This document shows, piece by piece, positions 57,048 through 64,000 of a stretch of 64,000 nucleotides of DNA. A program made the translations under genes and the position numbers. The stretch spans positions 5,642,001-5,706,000 of the forward strand of contig NZ_CP046171.1 of the NCBI RefSeq assembly GCF_011801125.1, written 5' to 3'. Below the pieces are notes generated by a model that saw only the letters and a program-made list of their open reading frames with translations, made no database searches and was not told the origin of the DNA. Origin of the DNA: Nocardia brasiliensis (lineage in GTDB: Bacteria > Actinomycetota > Actinomycetes > Mycobacteriales > Mycobacteriaceae). Within the stretch, counting starts at the first letter, position 1. Every line of letters begins with the position of its first letter.

Positions 57048-58109
57048 TCACGCTCCGGCGGTCTCGGTCCACGCCAGCAACTCGGCCAGCGGCCAGGTGT
57101 TGACGACGCGTTCGGCCGGAACGCCGTTGGCCACGGCACGCTCGCAGCCGTAGCCCTGCCAGTCCAGTTGACCGGGCGCGTGCGCGTCGGTGTCGATCGA
57201 GAACAGGCAGTCCATCTCGAGCGCCAAGCGCAGCAATCGCGACGGCGGGTCGCGTCGTTCGGGTCTGCTGTTGATCTCGACGGCGGTGCCGAACTTGCGG
57301 CACGCCTCGAACACCACCTCGGCATCGAAGCTCGACTCGGGCCGGGTGCCGCGACCGCCGGTGACCAACCGGCCGGTGCAGTGGCCGAGCACATCCACGT
57401 TGGGGTTGGCGACGGCGTAGACCATTCGCTTGGTCATCGTCGCGCTGTCGGCGCGCAGATGCGAGTGCACGCTGGCCACGACGATATCGAGTTCGGCGAG
57501 CAGATCGGCCTGCTGATCCAGGGTGCCGTCGTCGAGGATGTCGACCTCGATGCCGGTCAGGATGCGGAACGGCGCCATCCGCTCGTTCAGCTCGGCGACG
57601 ACGTCCAGCTGCTTGCGCAACCGGCTCGCGGACAGCCCGTTCGCCACGGTCAGCCGCGGCGAATGATCGGTCAGCGCACAGTATTCGTGGCCGAGCGCGG
57701 CGGCGACGCCCATCATCTCGGCGATCGGGCTGCCGCCGTCGGACCAATCCGAGTGGGTGTGCAGGTCGCCGCGCAGCCGCGTGCGCAGCGCCTTGCCCGG
57801 CGCGCCGATCGGCTTGGCGGCATTGCGCTGATCGATCAGGTACTGCGGCAGCACGCCGGCCGACGCCTGCTCGATCACCGCGGCGGTCTTCGGCCCGATC
57901 CCCGCGATCTCGCGCCAGCTGCGCGCCGCCTGATGCGCGGCGCGTTCCTCCGGGGTGAGCCCGGCGACGATATCGGCGGCCCTGCGGTAGGCCTTCACCC
58001 GGTAGGTCTCGGCCCGCGCGCGTTCGAGCCAGAACCCGATCTCGCGCAGCACCTCGACCGGGCCCGGCGTCGCCGCCGGGCTGGTCGGGCTCGAATCGTC
58101 TCGCGTCAC
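57048..58109 (-). CDS. PHP-domain protein with DNA-polymerase-X-like helix-hairpin-helix
   Basis: 353 aa. N-terminal helix-hairpin-helix ('EIAGIGPKTAAVIEQA') as in the 8-kDa region of DNA polymerase X, then a PHP phosphoesterase domain with metal ligands 'GDLHTHSDWSDG', 'ALTDHSPRL', 'GIEVDIL', 'ASVHSHLRAD', 'EINSRPER' and 'DTDAHAPGQL'. The nucleotidyltransferase domain of full PolX is absent. Role in DNA repair is probable but unproven. Confidence 0.88.
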   Translation of the reverse strand: MTRDDSSPTSPAATPGPVEVLREIGFWLERARAETYRVKAYRRAADIVAGLTPEERAAHQAARSWREIAGIGPKTAAVIEQASAGVLPQYLIDQRNAAKPIGAPGKALRTRLRGDLHTHSDWSDGGSPIAEMMGVAAALGHEYCALTDHSPRLTVANGLSASRLRKQLDVVAELNERMAPFRILTGIEVDILDDGTLDQQADLLAELDIVVASVHSHLRADSATMTKRMVYAVANPNVDVLGHCTGRLVTGGRGTRPESSFDAEVVFEACRKFGTAVEINSRPERRDPPSRLLRLALEMDCLFSIDTDAHAPGQLDWQGYGCERAVANGVPAERVVNTWPLAELLAWTETAGA

Positions 58110-58114
58110 CGCGA

Positions 58115-58696
58115 TTAACGAATCCTGCTGTACTTCATGAAGGCCACTCCGTCCTCGAAGACGCGGCTGGTGATCACCCGGAACCTGGCCGCGTCGGGCA
58201 GCCGCGGGCCCGTGCCGAACAACGAGCGGCCGTGACCGAGCAGCACCGGGTACAGCTTGAGGAAGATCTGATCGATCTCGGGCAACAGCACCTGCGCGAG
58301 TTCACCGCCGCCGCACAGCCAGATGCCCAGTCCCGCTTCGCGTTTGAGTTCGCGCACCTTCGCGAGCGGGTCCGTCGCGATCAACTCGACGCCGGGATCG
58401 GGGTCCTCCGGCAGCGTCGTCGAGACCACATACTGCTTCAGATGCGCGTACGGGCTCGACGTACCGGTCCGCACGCCGAAGTCGTGGGTCTTGCGGCCCA
58501 TCAGCACGGTGTCGAAGTAGCGGTTGCGCTTGTCGATGCCGAGCGACTCGCGCACCTTGGTCGGCAGCGTCTCGGGGTACTGCGCGGTGATCGCAGGGCC
58601 GTGGTCGCCGCCGACCGGAAAGAAGTCGACCGACCCGTCGTCGGTGGCGATGAATCCGTCGATGGTCGACGCTACGTAGTACGTGAGCTTGCGCAT
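58115..58696 (-). CDS. Dihydrofolate-reductase-like (RibD C-terminal) protein
   Basis: 193 aa from the ATG at 58694-58696, with GGAGGAAGG upstream. 'KLTYYVASTIDGFIATDDG' at the N-terminus, 'VLMGRKTHDFG', and 'GIWLCGGGELAQVLL' are the RibD-C/DHFR-like signature. Most members are uncharacterised NADPH-dependent reductases; no riboflavin genes are adjacent. Lies 5 nt from the PHP gene and probably co-transcribed with it. Confidence 0.88.
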   Translation of the reverse strand: MRKLTYYVASTIDGFIATDDGSVDFFPVGGDHGPAITAQYPETLPTKVRESLGIDKRNRYFDTVLMGRKTHDFGVRTGTSSPYAHLKQYVVSTTLPEDPDPGVELIATDPLAKVRELKREAGLGIWLCGGGELAQVLLPEIDQIFLKLYPVLLGHGRSLFGTGPRLPDAARFRVITSRVFEDGVAFMKYSRIR

Positions 58697-58756
58697 ATGT
58701 CCTTCCTCCACGGTCCCGACACCCGGACCGCCTACAAGAAAGGTAGCTCGGACTCC

Positions 58757-59617
58757 CTAACGAGGGCGAGGCTTCACCTGGCACCGCGGGCAAGAATAGG
58801 AGGAACGATTCATGAACTTCTCCCGCCGGATCGCGGCCCCGCAGCGGCGGCACGGCTCGTCCTCGCGGCCGTACACGGCCAGTGAGCGTTCGAAGTAGCC
58901 GGACTGACCGTTGACGTTCACATACAGCGCGTCGAACGAGGTGCCGCCCGCGGCGAGCGCCTCACCCATCACCGCGCCCACATCGGCGAGCAGGCCGCGC
59001 AGCACCGGACGGGACAGGCCCGACGCCACCCGAGCGCCGTGCAGCTTTGCCCGCCACAGGGATTCGTCGGCGTAGATGTTGCCGATACCGGAGATCACGC
59101 TCTGATCGAGCAGCACGCGTTTGATCTCGGTCTGCTTGGCACGGATCGCGGACACCACGGATTCGACGTCGAAGCGCGGGTCAAGCGGGTCGCGGGCGAT
59201 GTGCGCCACCGGTTCCGGCACCGCGGTGCCGTCCACCTCGACCAGCGGCGCGAGCGCCCAGCCGCCGAAGGTGCGCTGATCGACGAAACGCAACTGGGTG
59301 CCGTCGCTCAGATCGGCACGGATGTGCGCGTGCTTCTCCACCGGCGCGTCGGCGGGCTGCACCAGCATCTGCCCGCTCATGCCGAGATGCACGACCAGGG
59401 AGAGCTCCGGCTCGTCGAAGGTGAGCCAGAGGAATTTGCCCCGCCGCTCGGCGGACTGGACCTTCAGTCCGGCCAGCCGCGCGGCTAGATCGGCGGCGCC
59501 CTCGAGATGACGGCGCACCGAGCGGGGATGGGTGATCGCGACCGCGTCGATGACGCGACCGACCACGTGTTCGGCGATACCGCGCCGGACGACCTCGACC
59601 TCGGGAAGTTCGGGCAC
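58757..59617 (-). CDS. mutM: Formamidopyrimidine-DNA glycosylase
   Basis: Bifunctional glycosylase/lyase removing 8-oxoguanine and formamidopyrimidines. 286 aa. Starts '[14 protein letters not shown]' (Pro2 catalytic, Glu3), 'HLGMSGQM' with Lys in 'KHAHIRADL', '[18 protein letters not shown]' (H2TH helix), and the C-terminal zinc finger '[24 protein letters not shown]' (landmarks CRRC, CPRC). Follows rnc at a 2-nt gap, as in mycobacteria (fpg). Confidence 0.96.
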   Translation of the reverse strand: MPELPEVEVVRRGIAEHVVGRVIDAVAITHPRSVRRHLEGAADLAARLAGLKVQSAERRGKFLWLTFDEPELSLVVHLGMSGQMLVQPADAPVEKHAHIRADLSDGTQLRFVDQRTFGGWALAPLVEVDGTAVPEPVAHIARDPLDPRFDVESVVSAIRAKQTEIKRVLLDQSVISGIGNIYADESLWRAKLHGARVASGLSRPVLRGLLADVGAVMGEALAAGGTSFDALYVNVNGQSGYFERSLAVYGREDEPCRRCGAAIRREKFMNRSSYSCPRCQVKPRPR

Positions 59618-59619
59618 GA

Positions 59620-60333
59620 TCAGGCGTCGGCGGTCAGCGCCTGGTAGGCGGTGCCCGCGGCCTTCTGCTCGGCTTCCTTCTTCGATCGGCCGACGCCCTG
59701 GCCGTAGGCCTGGCCGCCGATCATCGTGGTCGCGGTGAATTCCTTGTCGTGATCAGGACCCGTCGAGGTGATCTCGTAACTGGGCACGCCGAGACCGCGC
59801 TCCGCGGTGAGCTCCTGCAGGCTCGTCTTCCAGTCGAGTCCGGCCCCCATCCGGGGTCCGCGCTCGAGCAGGTCGGCGAACAACCGCAGCACCACCGCGC
59901 GCGCGACATCGATGCCGTGTTCCAGGTGCACCGCGCCGAGCAGCGATTCCATGCCGTCGGCGAGGATGCTCGGCTTGTCCCGGCCACCGGTGAGCTCCTC
60001 GCCCCTGCCGAGCAGCAGGTGCGCGCCGAGACCGCCCTCGCCGAGCTGGCGGGCCACCTCGGCGAGCGCGTGCATGTTCACCACGCTCGCGCGCAGCTTC
60101 GCCAGCTCGCCCTCGGACTTGTCCGGGTGCTCGCGGTACAGCCGCTCGGTGATGCTGAGTCCGAGGACGGAATCGCCGAGGAACTCCAGTCGCTCGTTGG
60201 TCGGCAGCCCGCCGTTCTCGTATGCGTACGACCGGTGCGTCAGCGCCAGGCGCAGCAGTTCCGGCCGCACCTCGACACCGAGCGCCGCGAGCAGGCTCGC
60301 GTGTGCACCGGCCGAATCGGGTCGCTCAGTCAC
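59620..60333 (-). CDS. rnc: Ribonuclease III
   Basis: Double-strand RNA endonuclease for rRNA and mRNA processing. 237 aa from a GTG at 60331-60333. Signature '[14 protein letters not shown]' (active-site Glu, Asp), '[14 protein letters not shown]', and the C-terminal dsRNA-binding domain '[22 protein letters not shown]' to '[19 protein letters not shown]' (landmarks [17 protein letters not shown]). Placed between rpmF and mutM in a housekeeping operon. Confidence 0.96.
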   Translation of the reverse strand: MTERPDSAGAHASLLAALGVEVRPELLRLALTHRSYAYENGGLPTNERLEFLGDSVLGLSITERLYREHPDKSEGELAKLRASVVNMHALAEVARQLGEGGLGAHLLLGRGEELTGGRDKPSILADGMESLLGAVHLEHGIDVARAVVLRLFADLLERGPRMGAGLDWKTSLQELTAERGLGVPSYEITSTGPDHDKEFTATTMIGGQAYGQGVGRSKKEAEQKAAGTAYQALTADA

Positions 60334-60355
60334 GTCGATACGACAGGTCGAACTG

Positions 60356-60538
60356 TCAGACAGCGGCGGTGACCTGACGGCCCTTGTAGGTGCCGCAGGA
60401 CGGGCACGCGATGTGCGGCAGGGTCTTCTCACCGCAGGCGCGGTTCGGGCAGGTGATCAGGGTCGGCGCGGTGGCCTTCCACTGGCTGCGCCGCGACCTG
60501 GTGTTGGAACGGGACATCCGGCGCTTGGGAACGGCCAC
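60356..60538 (-). CDS. rpmF: 50S ribosomal protein L32
   Basis: 60 aa zinc-ribbon type L32: '[20 protein letters not shown]' start, and CxxxxC...CxxC ('[11 protein letters not shown]', '[11 protein letters not shown]'). Cys-rich (C+) form. Lies between yceD and rnc, 2 nt after yceD. Confidence 0.95.
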   Translation of the reverse strand: MAVPKRRMSRSNTRSRRSQWKATAPTLITCPNRACGEKTLPHIACPSCGTYKGRQVTAAV

Positions 60539-60540
60539 GA

Positions 60541-61209
60541 CTACTTCTCCTCTGTCCTATTGCTTGCCATATCGGCTGAGTGGTCTGTTGCTGTGGCCGC
60601 ACCCGGTTCGGGGCTGCCGTTACCGGGCGATTCGGTGGCGAACTTCGCCAGCCCGGCCCAGCGAGGGTCAAGTATCTCATGCGAGTGCTCCGAACCCGCA
60701 ATCGCCATCCGCACGCCGCATTCCGCGCACAGTCCGGCGCAGTCCGGGGTGCACAGCGGCTGCAGCGGCAACTCCAGCCCGATCGCGTCGATGACCACCG
60801 GCTCGAGGTCGATGGTGTCGTCCACCATGCGGTAGACCTCATCGTCCTCGGTGGTCTGTTCGGTGGTGCTGTCCGGGTAGGCGAACAGCTCGGTGAGACG
60901 CAGATCGACGTGATCGGTGAACGGCTCGAGGCAGCGCGAGCACTCGCCCTCGATGGGCGCACGCACCGTCCCGGTGACCAGCACACCCTCGGACACGGCC
61001 TGCAACTGCAGGTCGAACTCCACCTGCGCGCCCACCGGGACACCGACGAGATCGAGGCCGATCCGGGTCTGGGTATCGAAGCTGCGCTGCAGTTCGCGCA
61101 TCGTCCCCGGCCTGCGGCCGAGGCTGCGCACGTCCAGCACGAAAGCCGCGTCCGGCTCCCGGCGCGAGGCCGAGCGCGGACGCGAGGCAGAACCGGAACC
61201 GGCGGGCAT
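60541..61209 (-). CDS. YceD/DUF177 family protein
   Basis: 222 aa from the ATG at 61207-61209; a GTG at 61212 is the alternative. Core '[22 protein letters not shown]', '[19 protein letters not shown]' and C-terminal '[19 protein letters not shown]' with conserved cysteines place it in DUF177, a family linked to 23S rRNA processing and rpmF in other bacteria. Corresponds to Rv2926c. Coupled to rpmF. Confidence 0.92.
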   Translation of the reverse strand: MPAGSGSASRPRSASRREPDAAFVLDVRSLGRRPGTMRELQRSFDTQTRIGLDLVGVPVGAQVEFDLQLQAVSEGVLVTGTVRAPIEGECSRCLEPFTDHVDLRLTELFAYPDSTTEQTTEDDEVYRMVDDTIDLEPVVIDAIGLELPLQPLCTPDCAGLCAECGVRMAIAGSEHSHEILDPRWAGLAKFATESPGNGSPEPGAATATDHSADMASNRTEEK

Positions 61210-61328
61210 CACGAACTCACTTCACAATCGGGGGGAATGGGCAACCACTCCACGATACGCGAGCGGCCGCGTCCACCCAAATTGCGCTTGCGCCGCGGCA
61301 CGCGAACCCGTGCGCGCGATCGCGCCGG

Positions 61329-62075
61329 TCAGCGGCGGTATTCGGCGGCGTAGTCGGGCGCGCCCGCGCCCGTGCGCAGCTGATGCCTGCCCCGCCCGAC
61401 CGTGCGCAGCGTGTTCGACAGGGTCTCCTCGAAGTCGGCGAGTTTGGCGTCGACGTAGTGGTCGCACTCCTCGCGCATCGCGTCGGCGTCGGCGTGCGCG
61501 GCGTCGATCACCCGCGCGGATTCGGCGTGCGCGGCGCGCACCACCTCGGTCTGGGAGACCAGGCGGTCCCGCTCGGCCTCGCCGTCGGCGACCGAGCGAT
61601 CGTAGGAAGCCTTGCCCGCCTCGATCATTCGCTCCGACTCCAGCCGGGCCCGCTTGGTGACGGCCTCGAATTCCGCGTTGCCGTCGGCCACCACCCGGTC
61701 CGCCTCGGCCTGCGCGGTGGTGACCAGATGGTCGGCGTGCGCGCTGGCCTCGGCGACCATTCGGTCGGCGTGCGCCTTGGCGTCGGCCAGGATGCGGTCG
61801 GCTTCCTCGCGGGCCGCGCCGATGGTATTCGCGGCCTGCTCGTTGGCGCTGGTCACCGTTACGTCGGCGGCCGCGCGGGCGTCGGCGACGATCTTGTCTC
61901 TGATGTCGAGCACGTCCTGCGCGTCGTCGAGTTCGCCGGGCAGCGCGTCGCGCACGTCGTCGAGCAACTCGAGCACGTCACCGCGCGGCACGATGCAGCT
62001 GCGGGTCGGCGGGATGCCACGCGCCTCCTCGACGATGGCGACCAGCTCGTCGAGTGCTTCGAATACGCGGTACAT
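61329..62075 (-). CDS. sepIVA: Septation protein SepIVA (DivIVA-like)
   Basis: 248 aa. Short N-terminal DivIVA-like segment ('MYRVFEALDELVAIVEEARG', 'CIVPRGDVLELLDDVRDALP'), followed by a long Ala/Glu/Arg-rich coiled coil (about 75-220) with repeated 'ADRMVAEASAHADHLV' units. In Mycobacterium SepIVA (Rv2927c) acts in septation and intracellular membrane domain organisation. Lies ahead of yceD with 119 nt between. Confidence 0.9.
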   Translation of the reverse strand: MYRVFEALDELVAIVEEARGIPPTRSCIVPRGDVLELLDDVRDALPGELDDAQDVLDIRDKIVADARAAADVTVTSANEQAANTIGAAREEADRILADAKAHADRMVAEASAHADHLVTTAQAEADRVVADGNAEFEAVTKRARLESERMIEAGKASYDRSVADGEAERDRLVSQTEVVRAAHAESARVIDAAHADADAMREECDHYVDAKLADFEETLSNTLRTVGRGRHQLRTGAGAPDYAAEYRR

Positions 62076-62202
62076 GCTGACTACCCCACTCTCCTACGAC
62101 TCACGGCGAACTCTCCGCCGAGCCCCAGTGTGCCCCTCGTCACGGCTTGTGCCGAGTCACCCTCCGGTGTGTCGTGCCAGTGTCTCGTACGCCACACAAA
62201 TC

Positions 62203-62225
62203 AAGTGGAGGGTTAGCCTCCACTT
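62203..62225. promoter_or_regulatory. Perfect 9-5-9 inverted repeat upstream of gtrA
   Basis: AAGTGGAGG (62203-62211), loop GTTAG, CCTCCACTT (62217-62225). It covers the -35 region of a likely promoter (TTACAT at about 62230-62235), so an operator is plausible; a short RNA stem is also possible. Confidence 0.55.
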
Positions 62226-62241
62226 CGTGTTACATTCAGTG

Positions 62242-62440
62242 GGAAGATCGAAAAGGTCTTCGGCTTAGCGCGCAGTCCCCACCGGGACCTGCGGGATTGA
62301 GGTAGCCAGAGAGAAAGGGCCACACCGGTCCGCCCGTTGTTGCCAGGTTTCGTGCCGAAACTTGCCAAGAGCCCGGCGGGAAGGAAGCGATCACCGTCGC
62401 TGTTGTCCCCCTCGAAGGCTCTTGTTCGATCGGAAAGACC
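62242..62440 (+). other. Long, structured-looking leader of gtrA
   Basis: About 200 nt with no gene. It has a stem CGCAG-TCCC ... GGGA-C-CTGCG (about 62269-62294) and a stem GTTTCG-TGC-CGAAAC (about 62349-62363). I compared it in mind to common riboswitches (c-di-AMP, SAM, cobalamin, TPP, glycine) and saw no matching core. Confidence 0.4.
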
Positions 62441-62959
62441 ATGACTGTTCTGGATCTGGAGCGACCGGCGGGAGTAAGCGCGACCAGCTTCTTCCTGCCG
62501 TGGGTCGGCCCGTACCCGGTGCTACCCGCAGCACCCGTCGCGGCGCGGTTCGAGCAGCTGATGACCTACCTGCGCGGTGACCGCGGCTTCGCCCAGCTGA
62601 TCCGTTTCGCCCTGGTCGGCGGCTCCAGCAACGTCGCCTATGTACTGCTGTTCTTCGCGATGCACGGCATCGGTCCGCTGATCGCCAACGTGGTCGGCTC
62701 GATCGTGAGCACCATCATCGCCAACGAGCTGCACCGCCAGCTCACCTTTCACGCCAGCGGCCGCGTCGGCTGGTTCACCGCCCAGTGGGAGGGCGGCGGC
62801 CTGGCCCTGGTCGGCCTCGCCATCACCACCGCGAGCCTGGCCGCCCTCGACATCTGGGCCCCCACCATCGGCGGCCCCGCCGAGGCCACCGCCATCCTCG
62901 CCATCACCGCCGCCGTAGGCGGCATGCGCTTCCTGGCCCTGCGCGGCCTGGTCTTCTAA
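62441..62959 (+). CDS. GtrA-family membrane protein
   Basis: 172 aa with four membrane helices. 'LIRFALVGGSSNVAYVLLFFAM' (helix 1), 'LIANVVGSIVSTIIANELHRQLTF', and two later helices form the GtrA pattern (the first 40 residues are a soluble extension). GtrA-like proteins help flip or supply lipid-linked sugars, e.g. in arabinogalactan synthesis. GGAAAG before the ATG. Preceded by an approximately 200-nt leader and followed by an intrinsic terminator. Confidence 0.88.
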   Translation: MTVLDLERPAGVSATSFFLPWVGPYPVLPAAPVAARFEQLMTYLRGDRGFAQLIRFALVGGSSNVAYVLLFFAMHGIGPLIANVVGSIVSTIIANELHRQLTFHASGRVGWFTAQWEGGGLALVGLAITTASLAALDIWAPTIGGPAEATAILAITAAVGGMRFLALRGLVF

Positions 62960-62976
62960 CCCATCACCGCAGCCCG

Positions 62977-63014
62977 AATCAGCCCCGAGCCCCAGCCCGG
63001 GGCTGATTCCTTTT
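62977..63014 (+). terminator. Intrinsic terminator between gtrA and coaD
   Basis: Perfect 10-bp stem AATCAGCCCC (62977-62986) with GGGGCTGATT (62999-63008), 12-nt loop, followed by CCTTTTC. It also serves coaD, which converges and ends at 63034. Confidence 0.8.
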
Positions 63015-63033
63015 CAGCACTGAAGGGTTCGGG

Positions 63034-63519
63034 TCAGTTCTTGCGTTCGGCTAGGCGGGTGAGGAGGCGTTTGTGGACTGAGGGGGGGAGCATGTCTACT
63101 ACGTCGCCGCCGAAGGCGGCGACCTCTTTGACCAGGGAGCTGGACAGGAAGCCGAAGGTGGGGTTGGTGGCGATGAAGAAGGTCTCTACACCGGAGAGCT
63201 TCTTGTTCATCTGCGCCATCTGCAGCTCGTAACCGAAGTCGGTGGCGTCACGCAGGCCCTTCACGATGGCGGTGACGTTCTGCTGCTTCGCGAAATCGAC
63301 GAGCAGCCCGTACCAGGACTCCACCCGGACGTTGGGCAGGTGCGCGGTCGACTCGCGCAGCATCTCCATGCGCTCCTCGACGCTGAACATGCCCTGCTTG
63401 TTCTTGTTGATCATGACGGTGACAACGACCTCGTCGAACTGGGCCGCGGCCCGGGTGAAGACGTCGATGTGTCCGTTGGTCACGGGGTCGAAGGACCCGG
63501 GGCATAATGCTCCAGCCAT
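63034..63519 (-). CDS. coaD: Phosphopantetheine adenylyltransferase
   Basis: CoA biosynthesis enzyme, 161 aa. '[22 protein letters not shown]' N-terminus with the HxGH-like 'TNGHID', '[20 protein letters not shown]', and '[19 protein letters not shown]' (landmark SSLVKEVA). Follows rsmD by 63 nt, the same pair as Rv2966c-Rv2965c in M. tuberculosis. Confidence 0.96.
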   Translation of the reverse strand: MAGALCPGSFDPVTNGHIDVFTRAAAQFDEVVVTVMINKNKQGMFSVEERMEMLRESTAHLPNVRVESWYGLLVDFAKQQNVTAIVKGLRDATDFGYELQMAQMNKKLSGVETFFIATNPTFGFLSSSLVKEVAAFGGDVVDMLPPSVHKRLLTRLAERKN

Positions 63520-63582
63520 GGTCAGACGCTATCGTGTCGCCCTGCCCCACACCACAACCGGGTGCGCGGGGCCACACCGGCC

Positions 63583-64000
63583 CTATTCGAACGTCGCCAG
63601 CTCGATCCGCGTTTCCCCGTATTTGCGCGGCTTCAACGCGGAAAAGCCTGCGGGCCAGTCGATCTCCGGCGATCGGATGGATCGCTCCACCACCACCAGG
63701 GCGCCAGGACGCAGCCACCCGTCGGTCAGCGCGCGCAGGTCCGCGAGCACCGCGTCGGTCTCGACCGCGTACGGCGGATCGGAGAGCACCAGGTCGAATT
63801 CGCCCGCACCGCCCGCGGCCAGCACCGACGCCACGGTGCCGGGGCGCAGCTGCGCACCGGGCAGCCCGAGCTCGGCGATGTTGGCGCGCACGACGGCCGC
63901 GGCCTTGCGATCGGATTCGACCAGCAGCGCGTGCGCGGCACCACGCGAAAGTGCCTCCAACCCGAGCGCGCCCGACCCCGCGTAGAGGTCGAGCACCCGG
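63583..64000 (-). CDS. rsmD: 16S rRNA (guanine(966)-N2)-methyltransferase (5' end outside window)
   Basis: Partial: 139 codons visible, with the N-terminal part beyond base 64000. SAM motif I 'LDLYAGSGALGLEALSRGA', 'LLVESDRKAAAVVRANIAEL' and the catalytic 'VLSDPPYAVE' (DPPY) identify RsmD, which methylates G966 of 16S rRNA. Precedes coaD. Confidence 0.9.
   Translation of the reverse strand, partial: RVLDLYAGSGALGLEALSRGAAHALLVESDRKAAAVVRANIAELGLPGAQLRPGTVASVLAAGGAGEFDLVLSDPPYAVETDAVLADLRALTDGWLRPGALVVVERSIRSPEIDWPAGFSALKPRKYGETRIELATFE

Noticed and set aside
62203..62225. IdeR/DtxR iron box
   Set aside because: The dyad contains TTAGCCT but lacks the TTAGG...CCTAA ends of the iron-box consensus.
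62242..62440. Known riboswitch before gtrA
   Set aside because: None of the c-di-AMP, SAM, cobalamin, TPP, glycine or Moco consensus cores could be laid on the sequence.

Overview
The window is GC-rich actinobacterial DNA from the mycolic-acid group, most likely Nocardia or a close relative; this is inferred from gene content and order, not from a database search. Indicators are a mycothiol-dependent formaldehyde dehydrogenase (mscR), an F420-type LLM oxidoreductase, the septation protein SepIVA, WXG100/ESX-type proteins, leaderless promoters and a GlnR-type operator on amtB.

The housekeeping backbone, nearly all on the minus strand, follows the order known from Mycobacterium tuberculosis (Rv2927c to Rv2906c): sepIVA, yceD, (rpmF), rnc, fpg, osmC, acyP, smc, ftsY, amtB, glnK, glnD, ffh, amidohydrolase, rpsP, khpA, rimM, trmD. 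Blocks of accessory genes interrupt this backbone. Block A (about 8.9-12.6 kb) has a methyltransferase, an LLM oxidoreductase, and a questin-oxidase-like gene divergent from a MarR regulator across a near-perfect palindrome. Block B (22.4-26.3 kb) has a DUF2237 gene, an NmrA remnant and a compact type VII (ESX) effector operon: two WXG100-like proteins, a 505-aa protein with a nuclease-like C-terminus, and a pentapeptide-repeat protein 2 nt behind it that may be its immunity protein. Block C (30-36.6 kb) has mscR with its metallo-beta-lactamase partner, a DUF1707 gene with twin operators, and a DUF350 / glutathionylspermidine-synthase-like / DUF1190-like membrane cluster resembling E. coli yjfL-yjfC-yjfM. 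Block D (37.4-58.7 kb) has the complete kdp potassium system, a putative envelope or secreted-metabolite cluster with its own two-component system, and several repair-like genes.

Left edge: tex (3' end outside the window), a secreted protein, and a pair of acyl-CoA synthetases divergent from a GAF-LuxR regulator. Right edge: gtrA behind a long leader, coaD, and rsmD (5' end outside the window).

Working relationships: amtB-glnK-glnD forms a nitrogen uptake and sensing operon under a GlnR-like box. KdpD/KdpE face kdpFABC. smc, ftsY and ffh serve chromosome segregation and protein targeting. In block D, promoters on both sides of the orphan two-component system share the motif GTGACGAAA-N3-TGAC with 11-bp half-site periodicity, suggesting that the response regulator controls the cluster. 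No tRNA, rRNA, CRISPR array, insertion sequence or prophage was seen.
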